Source: an uncultured Lachnospiraceae bacterium
GTDB lineage: Bacteria > Bacillota > Clostridia > Lachnospirales > Lachnospiraceae
Assembly: GCA_900316665.1 (NCBI GenBank)
Contig: ONDV01000028.1
Span: forward strand, 1 to 51,166
Direction: 5' to 3'
Length of the DNA: 51,166 nt
Each line of letters starts with the position of its first letter. Within the stretch, counting starts at the first letter, position 1. The notes beneath the pieces were generated by a model, which saw only the letters and a program-made list of their open reading frames with translations, was not told the origin of the DNA and ran no database searches. This document shows, piece by piece, positions 15,991 through 25,741 of the stretch. A program made the position numbers and the translations under genes.

Positions 15991-16620
15991 TTAGAAGAAA
16001 AAGCAGCAGCACAGAGCATCCGACAGGAGTTCGAGGCAGACGGGCATTGCGCTCATTCCTGAACTCCTTTTGTATTGTCCGGAATTATAGTCATACCATC
16101 CCGAGGCGTCACTGTTGCCGTAATATCCTCCGAAAGGCGAGCCGTTTACCAGCCGGTTTTTAAGCTGAATGTATCTGATATTGTTCGGGTCATAAGACAG
16201 GGCGTGCTGTATATATGATATGGCGATATCTCTTTCACCTATTCCGGCGCTGGCGGCCGAAGCCAGATAGTACCATTCGGCTCCTCTGGTAAGAGGGCTG
16301 ACGTTATTCAAGGCATTCAGGGCTTCCTGATAATAACCGGCGTTGATATAATTGGCTGCCGCGCGAAGAAAATTGTCAGTATCAGATTCACCGTAATTAT
16401 TTGTCTCGTTTGAATAGCTGTATGACCTGTCTCCCTTCCGCATGTTCATGATGCTGTCATAAGCCTTCTGAACATTTTCAAACATCCGGGCGGCTTTTTC
16501 CTTATCGGGGTTATTTATGTTGGAATCAGGATGATAGCGGCGTATAAGCTTTCTGTAGGCTCTTTTTATTTCTTCGTCACTCGCGTCAGGCGTGACTCCA
16601 AGGACTCTGTATGGATCCAT
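15991..16620 (-). CDS. DnaJ-domain protein with TPR-like middle
   Basis: A 209-residue protein. A J domain at 1-70 (YRVLGVTPDASDEEIKRAYRKLIRRYHPDSN) includes the HPD motif needed to stimulate DnaK ATPase. About residues 80-155 form helical pairs resembling a tetratricopeptide repeat (FLRAAANYINAGYYQEALNALNNV). A Gly/Tyr/Ser-rich stretch follows, and the end is cysteine- and phenylalanine-rich (LCCCFFF). It lacks the DnaJ zinc and client domains, so it is a specialised co-chaperone. The ATG overlaps the stop of the DUF5685 gene by 1 nt, so the two are cotranscribed. Element A ends 12 bp beyond its stop. Confidence 0.85.
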   Translation of the reverse strand: MDPYRVLGVTPDASDEEIKRAYRKLIRRYHPDSNINNPDKEKAARMFENVQKAYDSIMNMRKGDRSYSYSNETNNYGESDTDNFLRAAANYINAGYYQEALNALNNVSPLTRGAEWYYLASAASAGIGERDIAISYIQHALSYDPNNIRYIQLKNRLVNGSPFGGYYGNSDASGWYDYNSGQYKRSSGMSAMPVCLELLSDALCCCFFF

Positions 16621-17480
16621 TATTTCTCCGTTCTGTCCGGCTTTTTTCTGCTTTTTGATCTTTTGCTGTTTATATAATCATATTTTATCCAGACGCCTGA
16701 GTAGAGGATATTCCTGATTACCGGGGCGTTCTTGATTACCGGAAGTCTTTCAAATTCCGCCGCAGCGTCAGCCATCTGGCTTTTCAGATACTGTCGGAGG
16801 GATACTTCGAATGAAGGCGAATTAAGATAATTATCAATAAGAACATTATAATTTCCGCTCTTCATATCTCTGATAAGATCATCGTAAGCATCCATGACAT
16901 AAATAAATTTTCCCAGTGAATAGCCCATGCTTTTGAGAGAATCATTCCAGTAATCATTATCATTAAGACAAAGAATCTCTCCAAGCATTATTCCCGTCAG
17001 CGAAGCTACGGCAGAAATTCCCTTTTCACATCTCTCCTCGGCCTCTCTTTGATTTTTAATAAAATTATTAACAGCAGCTGTCTGACGAGGGTACTTTGAA
17101 AAAACTTTGTCGGCTGATGCGCGGATAGATTTCGCCATATTCCTGCTGATCCTGCTGCCATCGTCTATATATTTGTCCATAAGACTGTAATATGACAGGA
17201 GAATATTCATTGAGGCAGCGTAATCCATGATCGGACTGTCTGTCATCCGGCGCTTGAGAAGAGGATTTATATTGCAGCGCCTGACTTCAGTCATCTCGTC
17301 GGGCTCATAGAGACCTGCGAGGAGAAGAGCCAGAAAAGTGACGTCGAAATTCAAAAGCATCTGACCTTTCAGACCGGATATGGCGCGGAGCTTCCGGCAG
17401 ATGCCACAGTAATAGCTTATGTAAATCTCTTTTTCTTCATCCGTCAGCGAATTTTTGTCGGGTCGTATATATCCAAACAA
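16620..17480 (-). CDS. DUF5685 family protein
   Basis: A 286-residue, largely helical cytoplasmic protein. MFGYIRPDKNSLTDEEKEIYISYYCGICRKL is close to the start expected for DUF5685, with a CGxC pair in the first 30 residues. The middle is helical (SIRASADKVFSKYPRQTAAVNNFIKN), and YVMDAYDDLIRDMKSGNYNVL carries an acidic cluster reminiscent of metal-binding helical bundles. The function is unknown. It is cotranscribed with a J-domain protein (1-nt overlap) and preceded 21 nt upstream by a zinc-ribbon membrane protein; the grouping suggests a shared, perhaps protein-handling, task. Confidence 0.78.
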   Translation of the reverse strand: MFGYIRPDKNSLTDEEKEIYISYYCGICRKLRAISGLKGQMLLNFDVTFLALLLAGLYEPDEMTEVRRCNINPLLKRRMTDSPIMDYAASMNILLSYYSLMDKYIDDGSRISRNMAKSIRASADKVFSKYPRQTAAVNNFIKNQREAEERCEKGISAVASLTGIMLGEILCLNDNDYWNDSLKSMGYSLGKFIYVMDAYDDLIRDMKSGNYNVLIDNYLNSPSFEVSLRQYLKSQMADAAAEFERLPVIKNAPVIRNILYSGVWIKYDYINSKRSKSRKKPDRTEK

Positions 17481-17501
17481 ATATTAATCCTTTCAGAAGA
17501 A

Positions 17502-17945
17502 TCAGGTCTTCTTTATGAAATCTCTGCCGCACTTCGGACAATGTATGCTGATCTTTCCCTTGCCGCTGGGAACCCTGACCTTCTGACCGCAGCCGGGACA
17601 CAAAAAGATACGGTAGGGATCCTTTTTCTGTCTCCACCCGTAGCGGATCTTGCGCCCAAATTCCGTAAAGAAAGCGCGTGTCTTCCAGCCGAAGTTTTTT
17701 ATAAAGCTGCCTGTAGAGATGAAAAACAAACGGAATTGCTGATTTTCATATCTTCTCTTCTGTACGTTTCCGGAAAGTATACGGAAAATTGCATATAGGA
17801 AAAAAGCAACGGAGACAAGATACAAAATGGGATTTTTAGTAAATGCAGTTATGATGCAAAGGATCGTACCGGCGGACAGCGATGTGATCGATATCGTGTC
17901 GATTCCATTTCTGCCGGACATCCATCTGAAAAAACGTGGATTCAT
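17502..17945 (-). CDS. Zinc-ribbon membrane protein
   Basis: A 147-residue protein from the ATG at 17943-17945, chosen for GGAG 7 nt upstream; longer in-frame starts run into the region after rnpB without a ribosome binding site. Two adjacent hydrophobic segments (about 18-60, ISITSLSAGTILCIITAF and ILYLVSVAFFLYAIF) precede a basic linker. The C-terminus is a zinc ribbon with two CxxC pairs (CPGCGQKV...CPKCGRDF). It is the first gene of the three-gene minus-strand cluster. A similar mix of membrane anchor and ribbon is frequent in Clostridia with no known role. Confidence 0.75.
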   Translation of the reverse strand: MNPRFFRWMSGRNGIDTISITSLSAGTILCIITAFTKNPILYLVSVAFFLYAIFRILSGNVQKRRYENQQFRLFFISTGSFIKNFGWKTRAFFTEFGRKIRYGWRQKKDPYRIFLCPGCGQKVRVPSGKGKISIHCPKCGRDFIKKT

Positions 17946-18030
17946 TTGCTGCTCCGGTTTCTCGTGACAATCGCCACGCATGAAAAGTATGCGAGTGGTG
18001 GTCAGACAGGACAATGTAATTGCAAATTAA

Positions 18031-18371
18031 AAAGAAAGCCGGACTGTAAGCCGGGTTATGTCTCGGATGATCATCTGTCTAGGACATATGTTGCCATATG
18101 CCTCAAGCGGCCAACCTGGAACTGGCGGGCAGCGTACGTTCCGTCTAGGCCTTGCTTCGGATGGGGCTTGCAGTGCGGCACCTGTTACCAGATACCCGGT
18201 GGTCTCTTACACCGCCTTTTCACCCTTACCGGCATATGCCGGCGGTTAAGTCTCTGTTGCGCTTTCCCGGGAGTCGCCTCCGCCGGACGTTATCCGGCAT
18301 CCCTGCCCTGTGAAGCCCGGACTTTCCTCTCGCGAATGAATCGCCAGCGATCATCTGTCCGACTTTCCGGT
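18031..18371 (-). ncRNA. rnpB: RNase P RNA, class A
   Basis: Read on the minus strand, the sequence has the conserved regions of bacterial RNase P RNA: GAGGAAAGTCCGGGCTTC near the 5' end, AGGGTGAAAAGGCGG and GGTAAGAG-like elements in the middle, and ATAACCCGGCTTACAG near the 3' end. The length of about 340 nt is normal. The ends were set from the promoter (-10 at 18377-18382) and the final CCGGCTTTCTTTTT. It is the catalytic RNA that trims tRNA precursors. It is divergent from asnB. Confidence 0.95.
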
Positions 18372-18376
18372 TTTCA

Positions 18377-18405
18377 ATTATATAGGATAGAACCGGTAGT
18401 GTCAA
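18377..18405 (-). promoter_or_regulatory. rnpB promoter
   Basis: On the minus strand, a perfect TTGACA (plus coordinates 18400-18405) and a perfect TATAAT (18377-18382) are 17 bp apart: full consensus, as expected for an abundant stable RNA. Confidence 0.88.
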
Positions 18406-18416
18406 AGCGACGCGCC

Positions 18417-18445
18417 TTGTAGAATGATCCTGCGTGTATTATAAT
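18417..18445 (+). promoter_or_regulatory. asnB promoter
   Basis: TTGTAG (18417-18422) and TATAAT (18440-18445) are 17 bp apart, back to back with the rnpB promoter. A leader of about 70 nt follows, without an obvious riboswitch or T-box. Confidence 0.7.
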
Positions 18446-18524
18446 TCACCCTATAAACGGTACGATTCAATGGAGGATCTCATGCCATGCGGCGCGGGAT
18501 CTTTTTCTTAAGAGAGGAGATAAT

Positions 18525-20438
18525 ATGTGCGGAATCTGTGGCTTTACAGGGCATAATGTAAATCAGGAGGATGTCCTGACAAGGATGATGAACCGTATGA
18601 TACACAGAGGACCTGACGGCGGCGGACAGTATATCACGGAATCCGTGGCACTCGGTCACAGGAGACTGTCGATCATAGATCTGACTGACAATGGCAGACA
18701 GCCGATGAAAAATGAGAATGGGCGGATAGTCTGTGTATTTAACGGTGAGATATATAATTATAAAGAACTGAAGGATGAGCTTCTGCCTCTCGGACATGAA
18801 TTCAGATCCGCCTCGGATACGGAAGTGCTTATTCACGGCTACGAGGAATGGGGAGTGAAGCTTCTCGACAGGCTGCGCGGCATGTTTGCCTTTGTCATCT
18901 GGGATAATGAGACAGGAGAACTTTTCGCCGCCAGAGATATGTTCGGGATCAAGCCGCTGTACTATACGATCATTGACGGACAGCTTGTGTTTGCTTCGGA
19001 AATAAAGAGCATACTGGAGTATCCCCTTTATCATCGTGAGGTAAATCTGCAGGCGCTGGAGCAGTATCTTTCATTTGAGTATTCAGTCCTGCCTGAGACA
19101 TTTTTCAAAGGCATCTATAAGCTCATGCCAGGCCATTACATGACATTCAAAGACGGTCATGAGAATATAGTGAGATATTTTGACCCCATGCTTACACCGT
19201 CTGCTGAGCCTGTGGATCACGAGACTCTCCTTGATGAGATAGACAGCGTGCTAAAAGACTCAATAAAGTATCATATGGTGTCAGACGTAGAGGTCGCGTC
19301 TCTCCTCTCAAGCGGCGTGGATTCAAGCTATGTGGCGACTCAGTTCGGCGGCGGCAGGACATACACAGTCGGATTCGATTATGAGAAATACAATGAGATC
19401 CCTTATGCTTCCGCACTCTCAGAGACACTTGGTATCAAAAACATCAGCAAGGTGATATCCACGGACGAGTACTGGAGCGAGCTGCCGAGAATCCAGTACT
19501 ATATGGATGAGCCGCTTGCTGACGCATCGGCGTCAGCCCTTTATTTTGTTGACCGCGAGGCCGCAAAGGATGTAAAGGTCATCCTTTCGGGAGAGGGTTC
19601 GGACGAATTCTTCGGAGGATACAATATCTACCATGAGCCCATGAGTCTCGGCGGATACCAGAAGCTGCCCATTGGGCTGAGAAGATTTCTGGCTTCGGCG
19701 GCATCGAAGGTGCCTGGTCATCCGAAGGGAAAGAATTTCCTGATCAGAGGGTCGAAGACCGTCGAAGAGCGCTTCATAGGAAATGCGAATGTCTTCAGCA
19801 TGGCACTCAGGAAGAAGGTGCTTCGCCACTATACTCCGGGATTTACACCACAGTCGCTCACGAAACCTTATTATGACAAGGTCAAGGGATTAAAGGACAC
19901 TGAAAAGATGCAGTATATTGACCTTAATTTCTGGCTTATTGGAGATATTCTCCTAAAGGCTGACAAAATGTCGATGGCGCATTCGATCGAGAGCAGGGTG
20001 CCCTTCCTTGACAGAAAGGTCTTCGATCTCGCGAGGACGATAAGGCTTGAGGACAAGATCAGCAGCGATAATACAAAGATATCATTCAGGGAAGTTGCAA
20101 ACAGATATCTGACTCATACCCAGGCAGAGAAGAAGAAACTTGGTTTCCCCGTGCCGATAAGGGTATGGCTTAGAGACGAGAAGTATTCGAACATTGTACG
20201 TGAGGAATTCGAGAGCGACAACGCTAAACTTTTCTTCAATACGGACGAACTTGTAAAGCTCCTTGATGACCATAAGGAAGGAAAGATGGACTATGCCAGA
20301 CATATCTGGGTGGTATACATGTTCCTGCTCTGGTACAAACAGTATTTTACCGAAAACGGAGCAGCAGTCACCATGGAGGATGAGCTTGAATTCGAGCGTG
20401 TAAGGGCTAATAACAGAAACGCTACTATGAACAGCTGA
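18525..20438 (+). CDS. asnB: Asparagine synthase, glutamine-hydrolysing
   Basis: A 637-residue enzyme. The mature N-terminus begins with Cys2 (MCGICGF), the nucleophile of the class II glutaminase domain (about 1-210). The synthetase domain has the pyrophosphate-binding SSGVDSSYVA near 262, and LSGEGSDEFFGGY and FLDRKVFDL further on. It makes asparagine from aspartate, glutamine and ATP. At 637 residues it is the longer asnB form common in Firmicutes. GAGAGGAG precedes the ATG. murE starts 19 nt after its stop, so the two genes may be read together, linking amino-acid supply to wall synthesis. Confidence 0.96.
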   Translation: MCGICGFTGHNVNQEDVLTRMMNRMIHRGPDGGGQYITESVALGHRRLSIIDLTDNGRQPMKNENGRIVCVFNGEIYNYKELKDELLPLGHEFRSASDTEVLIHGYEEWGVKLLDRLRGMFAFVIWDNETGELFAARDMFGIKPLYYTIIDGQLVFASEIKSILEYPLYHREVNLQALEQYLSFEYSVLPETFFKGIYKLMPGHYMTFKDGHENIVRYFDPMLTPSAEPVDHETLLDEIDSVLKDSIKYHMVSDVEVASLLSSGVDSSYVATQFGGGRTYTVGFDYEKYNEIPYASALSETLGIKNISKVISTDEYWSELPRIQYYMDEPLADASASALYFVDREAAKDVKVILSGEGSDEFFGGYNIYHEPMSLGGYQKLPIGLRRFLASAASKVPGHPKGKNFLIRGSKTVEERFIGNANVFSMALRKKVLRHYTPGFTPQSLTKPYYDKVKGLKDTEKMQYIDLNFWLIGDILLKADKMSMAHSIESRVPFLDRKVFDLARTIRLEDKISSDNTKISFREVANRYLTHTQAEKKKLGFPVPIRVWLRDEKYSNIVREEFESDNAKLFFNTDELVKLLDDHKEGKMDYARHIWVVYMFLLWYKQYFTENGAAVTMEDELEFERVRANNRNATMNS

Positions 20439-20457
20439 CTGCTGTCTGGAGGGATAT

Positions 20458-21936
20458 ATGAAAAATATAGAAAAAATTCTGGAGCATGTTCCTGGAAAAC
20501 TTTTGTCCGGAAATCTGTCCGGAGACATCGAAGATGTAATATATGATTCGAGAAAAATCATTAAGGGCTGCGCCTTTGTATGCCTTAAGGGCGCTTCATT
20601 CGATGGCCATAAGTTTGCGGCTGAAGCGGCGGAGAAGGGAGCAAGGCTTATAGTAGCTGAAGAACCCGTGACGCTTCCGGAGGAATGCAAAGGCACGGCG
20701 CTCTATCTTGTTTCTGATACGAGAGAGGCGCTTGCCTGGATGTCTGCCGCATATTTCGATTATCCCGGCGAAAATCTTCATATCATAGGGATCACAGGTA
20801 CAAAGGGCAAGACCACTTCAACCTTTATGGTGAAGTCGATACTCGAGGATGCCGGCTATAAGACAGGTCTTATCGGTACTATCGGCACTTTGATCGACGG
20901 AGTAATGACTCCGTCAGGCAATACTACTCCGGAATCATATGTGATACAGAAAGCCTTCAGAGAGATGGCGGACAAGGGCTGCAGCCACTGCGTCATGGAA
21001 GTCTCGTCTCAGGGACTGAAGATGAAGAGGACAGACGCCATTCCTTTTGACATAGGAGTATTCACAAATATCTCGCCCGATCATATCGGTCCGAATGAGC
21101 ACGCTTCATTTGAGGAATATCTTTCCTGCAAGGGACTGCTTTTCAAGAAATGCAGGACAGGCATCTTTAATTCCGATGATCCGCATTGGGAGAATGTCAG
21201 AGGAGACAGCGGATGTCGGGTAAGGACTTTCGGTATGAATGGAAATGCAGATCTTTTGGCTTCTGATTTAAAGCTTGAATACGCTCCTGGACGCCTGGGC
21301 ATATCTTTTGATATATCCGGAGAAGAGAATGGACATATCTATGTGGATCAGCCGGGACGCTTTTCTGTATATAATGCGCTTACTGCTATTGCGGTAGCAC
21401 ATGAATACGGCGTGCCGCTAATTGACGTTCAGAAGGCGCTTAAAAACATATATGTAAAGGGACGCATTGAGCTTGTCCATATTTCTGATGATTTTTCGAT
21501 CATGATCGATTATGCCCACAATGCCGTGGCGCTTGAGTCTCTCCTTACGACTCTGAAGGAATATGATCCCGCAAGGCTTGTCACCATATTCGGCTGCGGA
21601 GGCAACAGGTCAAAGCTAAGAAGATTCGAGATGGGCGAAGTATCGGGAAAACTTTCAGACCTCACGGTCATTACATCAGATAATCCCCGCTTCGAAAAGC
21701 CGGAGGACATAATAGCGGATATCGAGACCGGAATAAAAAAGACGTCAGGGAAATATGTGAAGATCCCTGACCGCGCCGAAGCCGTGAAGTGGGCAGTGAA
21801 AAATGCCGAAAAGGGAGATGTGATAGTGCTCGCCGGCAAAGGCCACGAGGATTATCAGGAAATATGCGGAGTAAAGCATCATATGGATGAGAGAGAACTT
21901 ATAATGAACGCCGCGGCAGCTGCCGGCCTGGTCTGA
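20458..21936 (+). CDS. murE: UDP-MurNAc-tripeptide synthetase (meso-DAP type)
   Basis: A 492-residue Mur ligase with three domains: UDP-binding (1-105), ATPase (106-330, P-loop GITGTKGKTTST near 113) and C-terminal (331-492). The SDNPR motif near residue 407 is the one that recognises meso-diaminopimelate rather than lysine, so the wall is probably of DAP type. Acts in the cytoplasm. priA starts 3 nt after its stop, so the genes are probably translated together. GGAGGGATAT is the ribosome binding site. Confidence 0.96.
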   Translation: MKNIEKILEHVPGKLLSGNLSGDIEDVIYDSRKIIKGCAFVCLKGASFDGHKFAAEAAEKGARLIVAEEPVTLPEECKGTALYLVSDTREALAWMSAAYFDYPGENLHIIGITGTKGKTTSTFMVKSILEDAGYKTGLIGTIGTLIDGVMTPSGNTTPESYVIQKAFREMADKGCSHCVMEVSSQGLKMKRTDAIPFDIGVFTNISPDHIGPNEHASFEEYLSCKGLLFKKCRTGIFNSDDPHWENVRGDSGCRVRTFGMNGNADLLASDLKLEYAPGRLGISFDISGEENGHIYVDQPGRFSVYNALTAIAVAHEYGVPLIDVQKALKNIYVKGRIELVHISDDFSIMIDYAHNAVALESLLTTLKEYDPARLVTIFGCGGNRSKLRRFEMGEVSGKLSDLTVITSDNPRFEKPEDIIADIETGIKKTSGKYVKIPDRAEAVKWAVKNAEKGDVIVLAGKGHEDYQEICGVKHHMDERELIMNAAAAAGLV

Positions 21937-21939
21937 TAT

Positions 21940-24156
21940 ATGAAATATGCGGATATAGTAATAGATATAAGTCTTGAGAAGCTGGATAAGACCTTTCAGT
22001 ATTCAATACCGGCTGAAATCGAGGACAGGGCTCTGCCCGGAACCCGTGTCTGTGTACAGTTCGGCAAGAGAAAAATAAAAGGGATAATAGTAACTGTTAC
22101 TGATAAGCCGAAGATAGATCCTGACAGGATCCGTCCGCTTTTATCCGTGTCAAATGAGAGCCCTTCGGAAAATGATACTTTGGTCTCGCTTGCCTTCTAT
22201 TTAAGCTCCCATTACGGCTCCACCCTGAATCAGGCTTTGAAGACTGTCTTTCCCGCCAGAAATCATGCGGCAGAGAAAAGAGAGAAGTATGTAAGTCTCA
22301 CATCCCATGAAGCGGGAGAAAAGGAGCTTGAAAGACTGTCATCACTTTCCCGTCCGTCCATGAAAAGAGCAGAACTCATAAAGCTCCTCCTGGCCGGAAA
22401 AGACAGCCTGCCCTGGTCTTTCATCACAAAGGAAAACGGCATCTCATCAGCTGTGATAAGGAAACTTGAATCTGACGGGATAGCGAGTGTTTCTGACAGG
22501 AGAGTATACAGGGATGCCATCAGAGATTTTGGAGACGGCGGGAAGGCCCATGCCCTTAATGATGAGCAGAGGGCTGTGACAGAAACCATAAAAACCGACT
22601 TGAGCATTGGAAAGAGATACACCTATCTGCTCTACGGAGTCACTGGCTCAGGCAAGACCGAAGTCTATATGGAATTGATAAGCGACTGTCTTAAAAAAGG
22701 CGGCGACGCCATAGTCCTTATTCCTGAGATAGCGCTCACTTACCAGACCGTCAGCAGGTTCAAGGACAGATTCGGAAGTCTGGTCTCAGTTATCAATTCA
22801 AGAATGTCTGACGGCGAGAGGAAAGATCAGATCGACCGGGCAGAATCAGGCAGCTGCAGGGTCATGATAGGACCGAGGAGCGCGCTCTTTACTCCATTTC
22901 AACACCTCGGCCTTATCATAGTTGACGAGGAACACGAGAGCTCTTATAAAAGCGGAATCAGTCCCAGGTATCATGCGAGAGACGTGGCGGTGGAGAGAGC
23001 CAGGCTCGAAGGAGCTTATGTGGTACTCGGTTCAGCCACGCCATCTGTCGAGAGCATGAAGAAGGCGCTTGACGGTGAATACAAGATGCTCACCATGTCA
23101 AGAAGAGTCATGGATAGACCGCTTCCCCGCATTTTTCTTAGTGACATGAGAAAGGAACTTCGGCTTGGAAACAGGTCGATCTTTTCCGGAAGACTTAGAG
23201 AATTAATTAATGACCGCCTTGAAAAAAAACAGCAGGTCATACTTTTTTTAAACCGGCGGGGAATATCAGGCTTCGTCAGCTGCCGGTCGTGCGGAGAAAG
23301 CATTAAGTGCCCTCACTGCAGCGTATCCATGACTTTGCATAAGGACGGCCTTCTTCATTGTCATTATTGCGGTCATAAGGAGGTTGTACCGCGAGTATGC
23401 CCCAGGTGCGGCTCGCCGTATATAGCGGGATTCAGAGCAGGGACGGAGGCAGTTGAGGAAGAGACGAAAAGGATCTTTCCAGGCGCCCGCGTCATCAGGA
23501 TGGATGCCGACACTACCAGGGGCAGGGACGGCTATAATAATTTAATAAAAAAATTTATGCACCATGAGGCTGATATACTTGTGGGAACACAGATGATAAT
23601 AAAAGGGCATGACTTTCCGGAAGTTACACTGGTAGGGATACTTGCGGCGGATCTGTCTCTTAATTCTCCTGACTTCAGAGGAGCAGAACGGACTTATCAG
23701 ATGATCACTCAGGCAGCAGGCAGAGCCGGAAGGGGAGAGACTCCGGGAGCTGTCGTGATCCAGACATATCAGCCTGATAATTACAGTATCAAGGCGGCAG
23801 CAGAAAGCGATTATATGGCTTTTTACAAGGAGGAAATTTCTTTCCGCCGTCTTATGCACTATCCGCCTGAGGGACATCTCTTACATATATTAATAACGTC
23901 AGCTGATGAGGAAAAGGCTGAAAGGAAGGCAGCTGATGTAGCTCGCTTTATATCGGAAAAGTTCAAAGGTACAAGGGTGCTTGGTCCTGACGATGATGTG
24001 ATCGCGAAGCTGAAGGATGAATACCGGAAAAGCATTTATATAAAAGATAATGATTATGACGTGTTAATAAAAATTTCTGATGAGACCGGGATTTTTGTAA
24101 GAGAAGACAGGGGCTGGTCAGATGCGGCCATATGGTTTGACTTCGATCCCCAGTAG
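21940..24156 (+). CDS. priA: Primosomal protein N' (replication restart helicase)
   Basis: A 738-residue superfamily 2 helicase that reloads the replisome at stalled forks. The N-terminal DNA-binding part (1-200) precedes the Walker A motif GVTGSGKTEV (near 232-241), the DEEH box (near 328) and a zinc-binding insert with eight cysteines (about 447-490: CRSCGESIKCPHC, CHYCG, CPRCG). Helicase motifs IV-VI follow (GTQMIIKGHDFPEV, QAAGRAGRG). All catalytic residues are present. It is the middle of the murE-priA pair; def has its own promoter after the stop. Confidence 0.96.
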   Translation: MKYADIVIDISLEKLDKTFQYSIPAEIEDRALPGTRVCVQFGKRKIKGIIVTVTDKPKIDPDRIRPLLSVSNESPSENDTLVSLAFYLSSHYGSTLNQALKTVFPARNHAAEKREKYVSLTSHEAGEKELERLSSLSRPSMKRAELIKLLLAGKDSLPWSFITKENGISSAVIRKLESDGIASVSDRRVYRDAIRDFGDGGKAHALNDEQRAVTETIKTDLSIGKRYTYLLYGVTGSGKTEVYMELISDCLKKGGDAIVLIPEIALTYQTVSRFKDRFGSLVSVINSRMSDGERKDQIDRAESGSCRVMIGPRSALFTPFQHLGLIIVDEEHESSYKSGISPRYHARDVAVERARLEGAYVVLGSATPSVESMKKALDGEYKMLTMSRRVMDRPLPRIFLSDMRKELRLGNRSIFSGRLRELINDRLEKKQQVILFLNRRGISGFVSCRSCGESIKCPHCSVSMTLHKDGLLHCHYCGHKEVVPRVCPRCGSPYIAGFRAGTEAVEEETKRIFPGARVIRMDADTTRGRDGYNNLIKKFMHHEADILVGTQMIIKGHDFPEVTLVGILAADLSLNSPDFRGAERTYQMITQAAGRAGRGETPGAVVIQTYQPDNYSIKAAAESDYMAFYKEEISFRRLMHYPPEGHLLHILITSADEEKAERKAADVARFISEKFKGTRVLGPDDDVIAKLKDEYRKSIYIKDNDYDVLIKISDETGIFVREDRGWSDAAIWFDFDPQ

Positions 24157-24169
24157 TTTCTGCCGGTTT

Positions 24170-24198
24170 TTGCGACTTTTATGTCAATGTGATAAAAT
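24170..24198 (+). promoter_or_regulatory. def promoter
   Basis: TTGCGA (24170-24175) and TAAAAT (24193-24198) are 17 bp apart in the 78-bp gap between priA and def; the ribosome binding site AGAAGGAG follows. Confidence 0.55.
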
Positions 24199-24234
24199 AA
24201 ATGAAAAATGTAAATGTATTAGAAGGAGCTTTTG

Positions 24235-24723
24235 ATGGCATTACGCAATCTGAGATATGAAGGAGATCCTATCCTTGAAAAAGTCTCAAGACCGGTAAAG
24301 GAGATGACTCCTCACCTTGATCAGCTGATCTCCGATATGCTGGAAACTATGTACGATGCAAACGGAGTCGGTCTGGCTGCTGTCCAGGTAGGTGTGCTTA
24401 GGAGAATCGTGACAATAGATGTGGGAGACGGACCCATTGTTTTAATAAATCCCGTCATAGAAGAGTCTGACGGTGAACAGACGGGACAGGAGGGCTGTCT
24501 GTCGGTGCCAAATAAGGTAGGCGTGGTTACCAGACCGGAGCATGTGATAGTATCTGCAAAAGACCGTGAGATGAAGGATATAAAGGTTGAGGGCACTGCG
24601 CTTCTCGCACGCGCGCTTTGCCACGAGATAGACCATCTGGACGGACACATGTATACAGAGAAGGTCGAAGGAGATCTGATTGATATCACGCCTGAGGGCG
24701 GGGAAGAAAATTTCGACGCCTGA
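24235..24723 (+). CDS. def: Peptide deformylase
   Basis: A 162-residue metalloenzyme from the ATG at 24235 (AGAAGGAGC upstream; a TTG one codon earlier is unlikely). The three family motifs are intact: GVGLAAVQVG, EGCLS with the metal-binding Cys, and HEIDHLDG with two His ligands and the catalytic Glu. It removes the formyl group from new proteins in the cytoplasm. fmt, which adds formyl to the initiator tRNA, follows 10 nt after its stop, the usual def-fmt pair. Confidence 0.97.
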   Translation: MALRNLRYEGDPILEKVSRPVKEMTPHLDQLISDMLETMYDANGVGLAAVQVGVLRRIVTIDVGDGPIVLINPVIEESDGEQTGQEGCLSVPNKVGVVTRPEHVIVSAKDREMKDIKVEGTALLARALCHEIDHLDGHMYTEKVEGDLIDITPEGGEENFDA

Positions 24724-24733
24724 GGTATGTAAT

Positions 24734-25696
24734 ATGAAGATTATTTTTATGGGGACTCCTGATTTCGCAGTGAGCACACTTAAGGCTCTCATCTCGGAAG
24801 GACATGATGTGGCGCTTGCAGTGACCCAGCCTGACAGGCCGAGAGGCAGAAAAGGCGGGCTTCAGTATCCACCGGTGAAGGAATGCGCCATAGAAAACGG
24901 CATAGAAGTATATCAGCCGGAAAAAGTAAGGTCTGATGAAAGCATTAAAAAAATCAAGGAGACCGGAGCTGATGTGATAGTGGTCGCGGCATACGGGCAG
25001 ATCCTGCCGAAGGCTATTCTTGACATTCCAAAATACGGCTGCATAAACGTACACGCCTCCCTTCTGCCGAAGTACCGCGGTGCTGCTCCCATCCAGTGGG
25101 CCATAATAAACGGAGACAAAGAGACCGGAGTGACTACGATGCAGATGGGACCCGGTCTTGATGACGGAGACATTCTGGAAGAGGAAAGGGTGCCGATAGG
25201 ACCTGAAATGACAGGAGGAGAGCTTTTTGATCTCCTTGCTGATGTGGGCGGCAGGCTTTGCGTAAAGACTCTGTCTGACATAGAGAAGGGACTTGTTGTT
25301 CCAAAGCCCCAGGATGAGAATGAGGCGACTCACGTCGGGATGCTTACAAAGCAGATGGGAAATATCAACTGGGAAAGAACCGGCGGAGAGCTTTACAATC
25401 TTATCCGGGGACTGAATCCCTGGCCATCGGCTTATTCATACATGAACGGAAAGATGATAAAGATCTGGAAGTCGGACAGGGAGTTGAGACCGGATGGTCT
25501 CTCAGGCATTCCTGATATTCCCTGCGGTACAGTGGTGTCGACGGACGAGAGAGCCATATATGTAAAGACCGGTGATTCCATATTAGCCCTGACCACTGTG
25601 CAGCTGGAGGGCAAGGTCAGGATGAGCGCAGGCGAATTTTTGAGAGGACATAAGATTCTGCCGGGAGATATTTTTTCCAGAACCAGAACGGAATGA
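24734..25696 (+). CDS. fmt: Methionyl-tRNA formyltransferase
   Basis: A 320-residue enzyme from the ATG at 24734 (MKIIFMGTPDFAV is the family start; a longer frame to 24680 overlaps def). It transfers a formyl group from 10-formyl-THF to initiator Met-tRNA. HASLLPKYRGAAPIQWAI holds the catalytic Asn/His/Asp region with DDGDI further on; the C-terminal OB-like domain spans about 205-315. The ribosome binding site is weak (GAGGT inside the def stop region), suggesting coupling to def. Confidence 0.96.
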   Translation: MKIIFMGTPDFAVSTLKALISEGHDVALAVTQPDRPRGRKGGLQYPPVKECAIENGIEVYQPEKVRSDESIKKIKETGADVIVVAAYGQILPKAILDIPKYGCINVHASLLPKYRGAAPIQWAIINGDKETGVTTMQMGPGLDDGDILEEERVPIGPEMTGGELFDLLADVGGRLCVKTLSDIEKGLVVPKPQDENEATHVGMLTKQMGNINWERTGGELYNLIRGLNPWPSAYSYMNGKMIKIWKSDRELRPDGLSGIPDIPCGTVVSTDERAIYVKTGDSILALTTVQLEGKVRMSAGEFLRGHKILPGDIFSRTRTE

Positions 25697-25741
25697 TCGA
25701 AAGGGTTACAATGGAGTCTTTAATATAAAAAGGAGAACAAG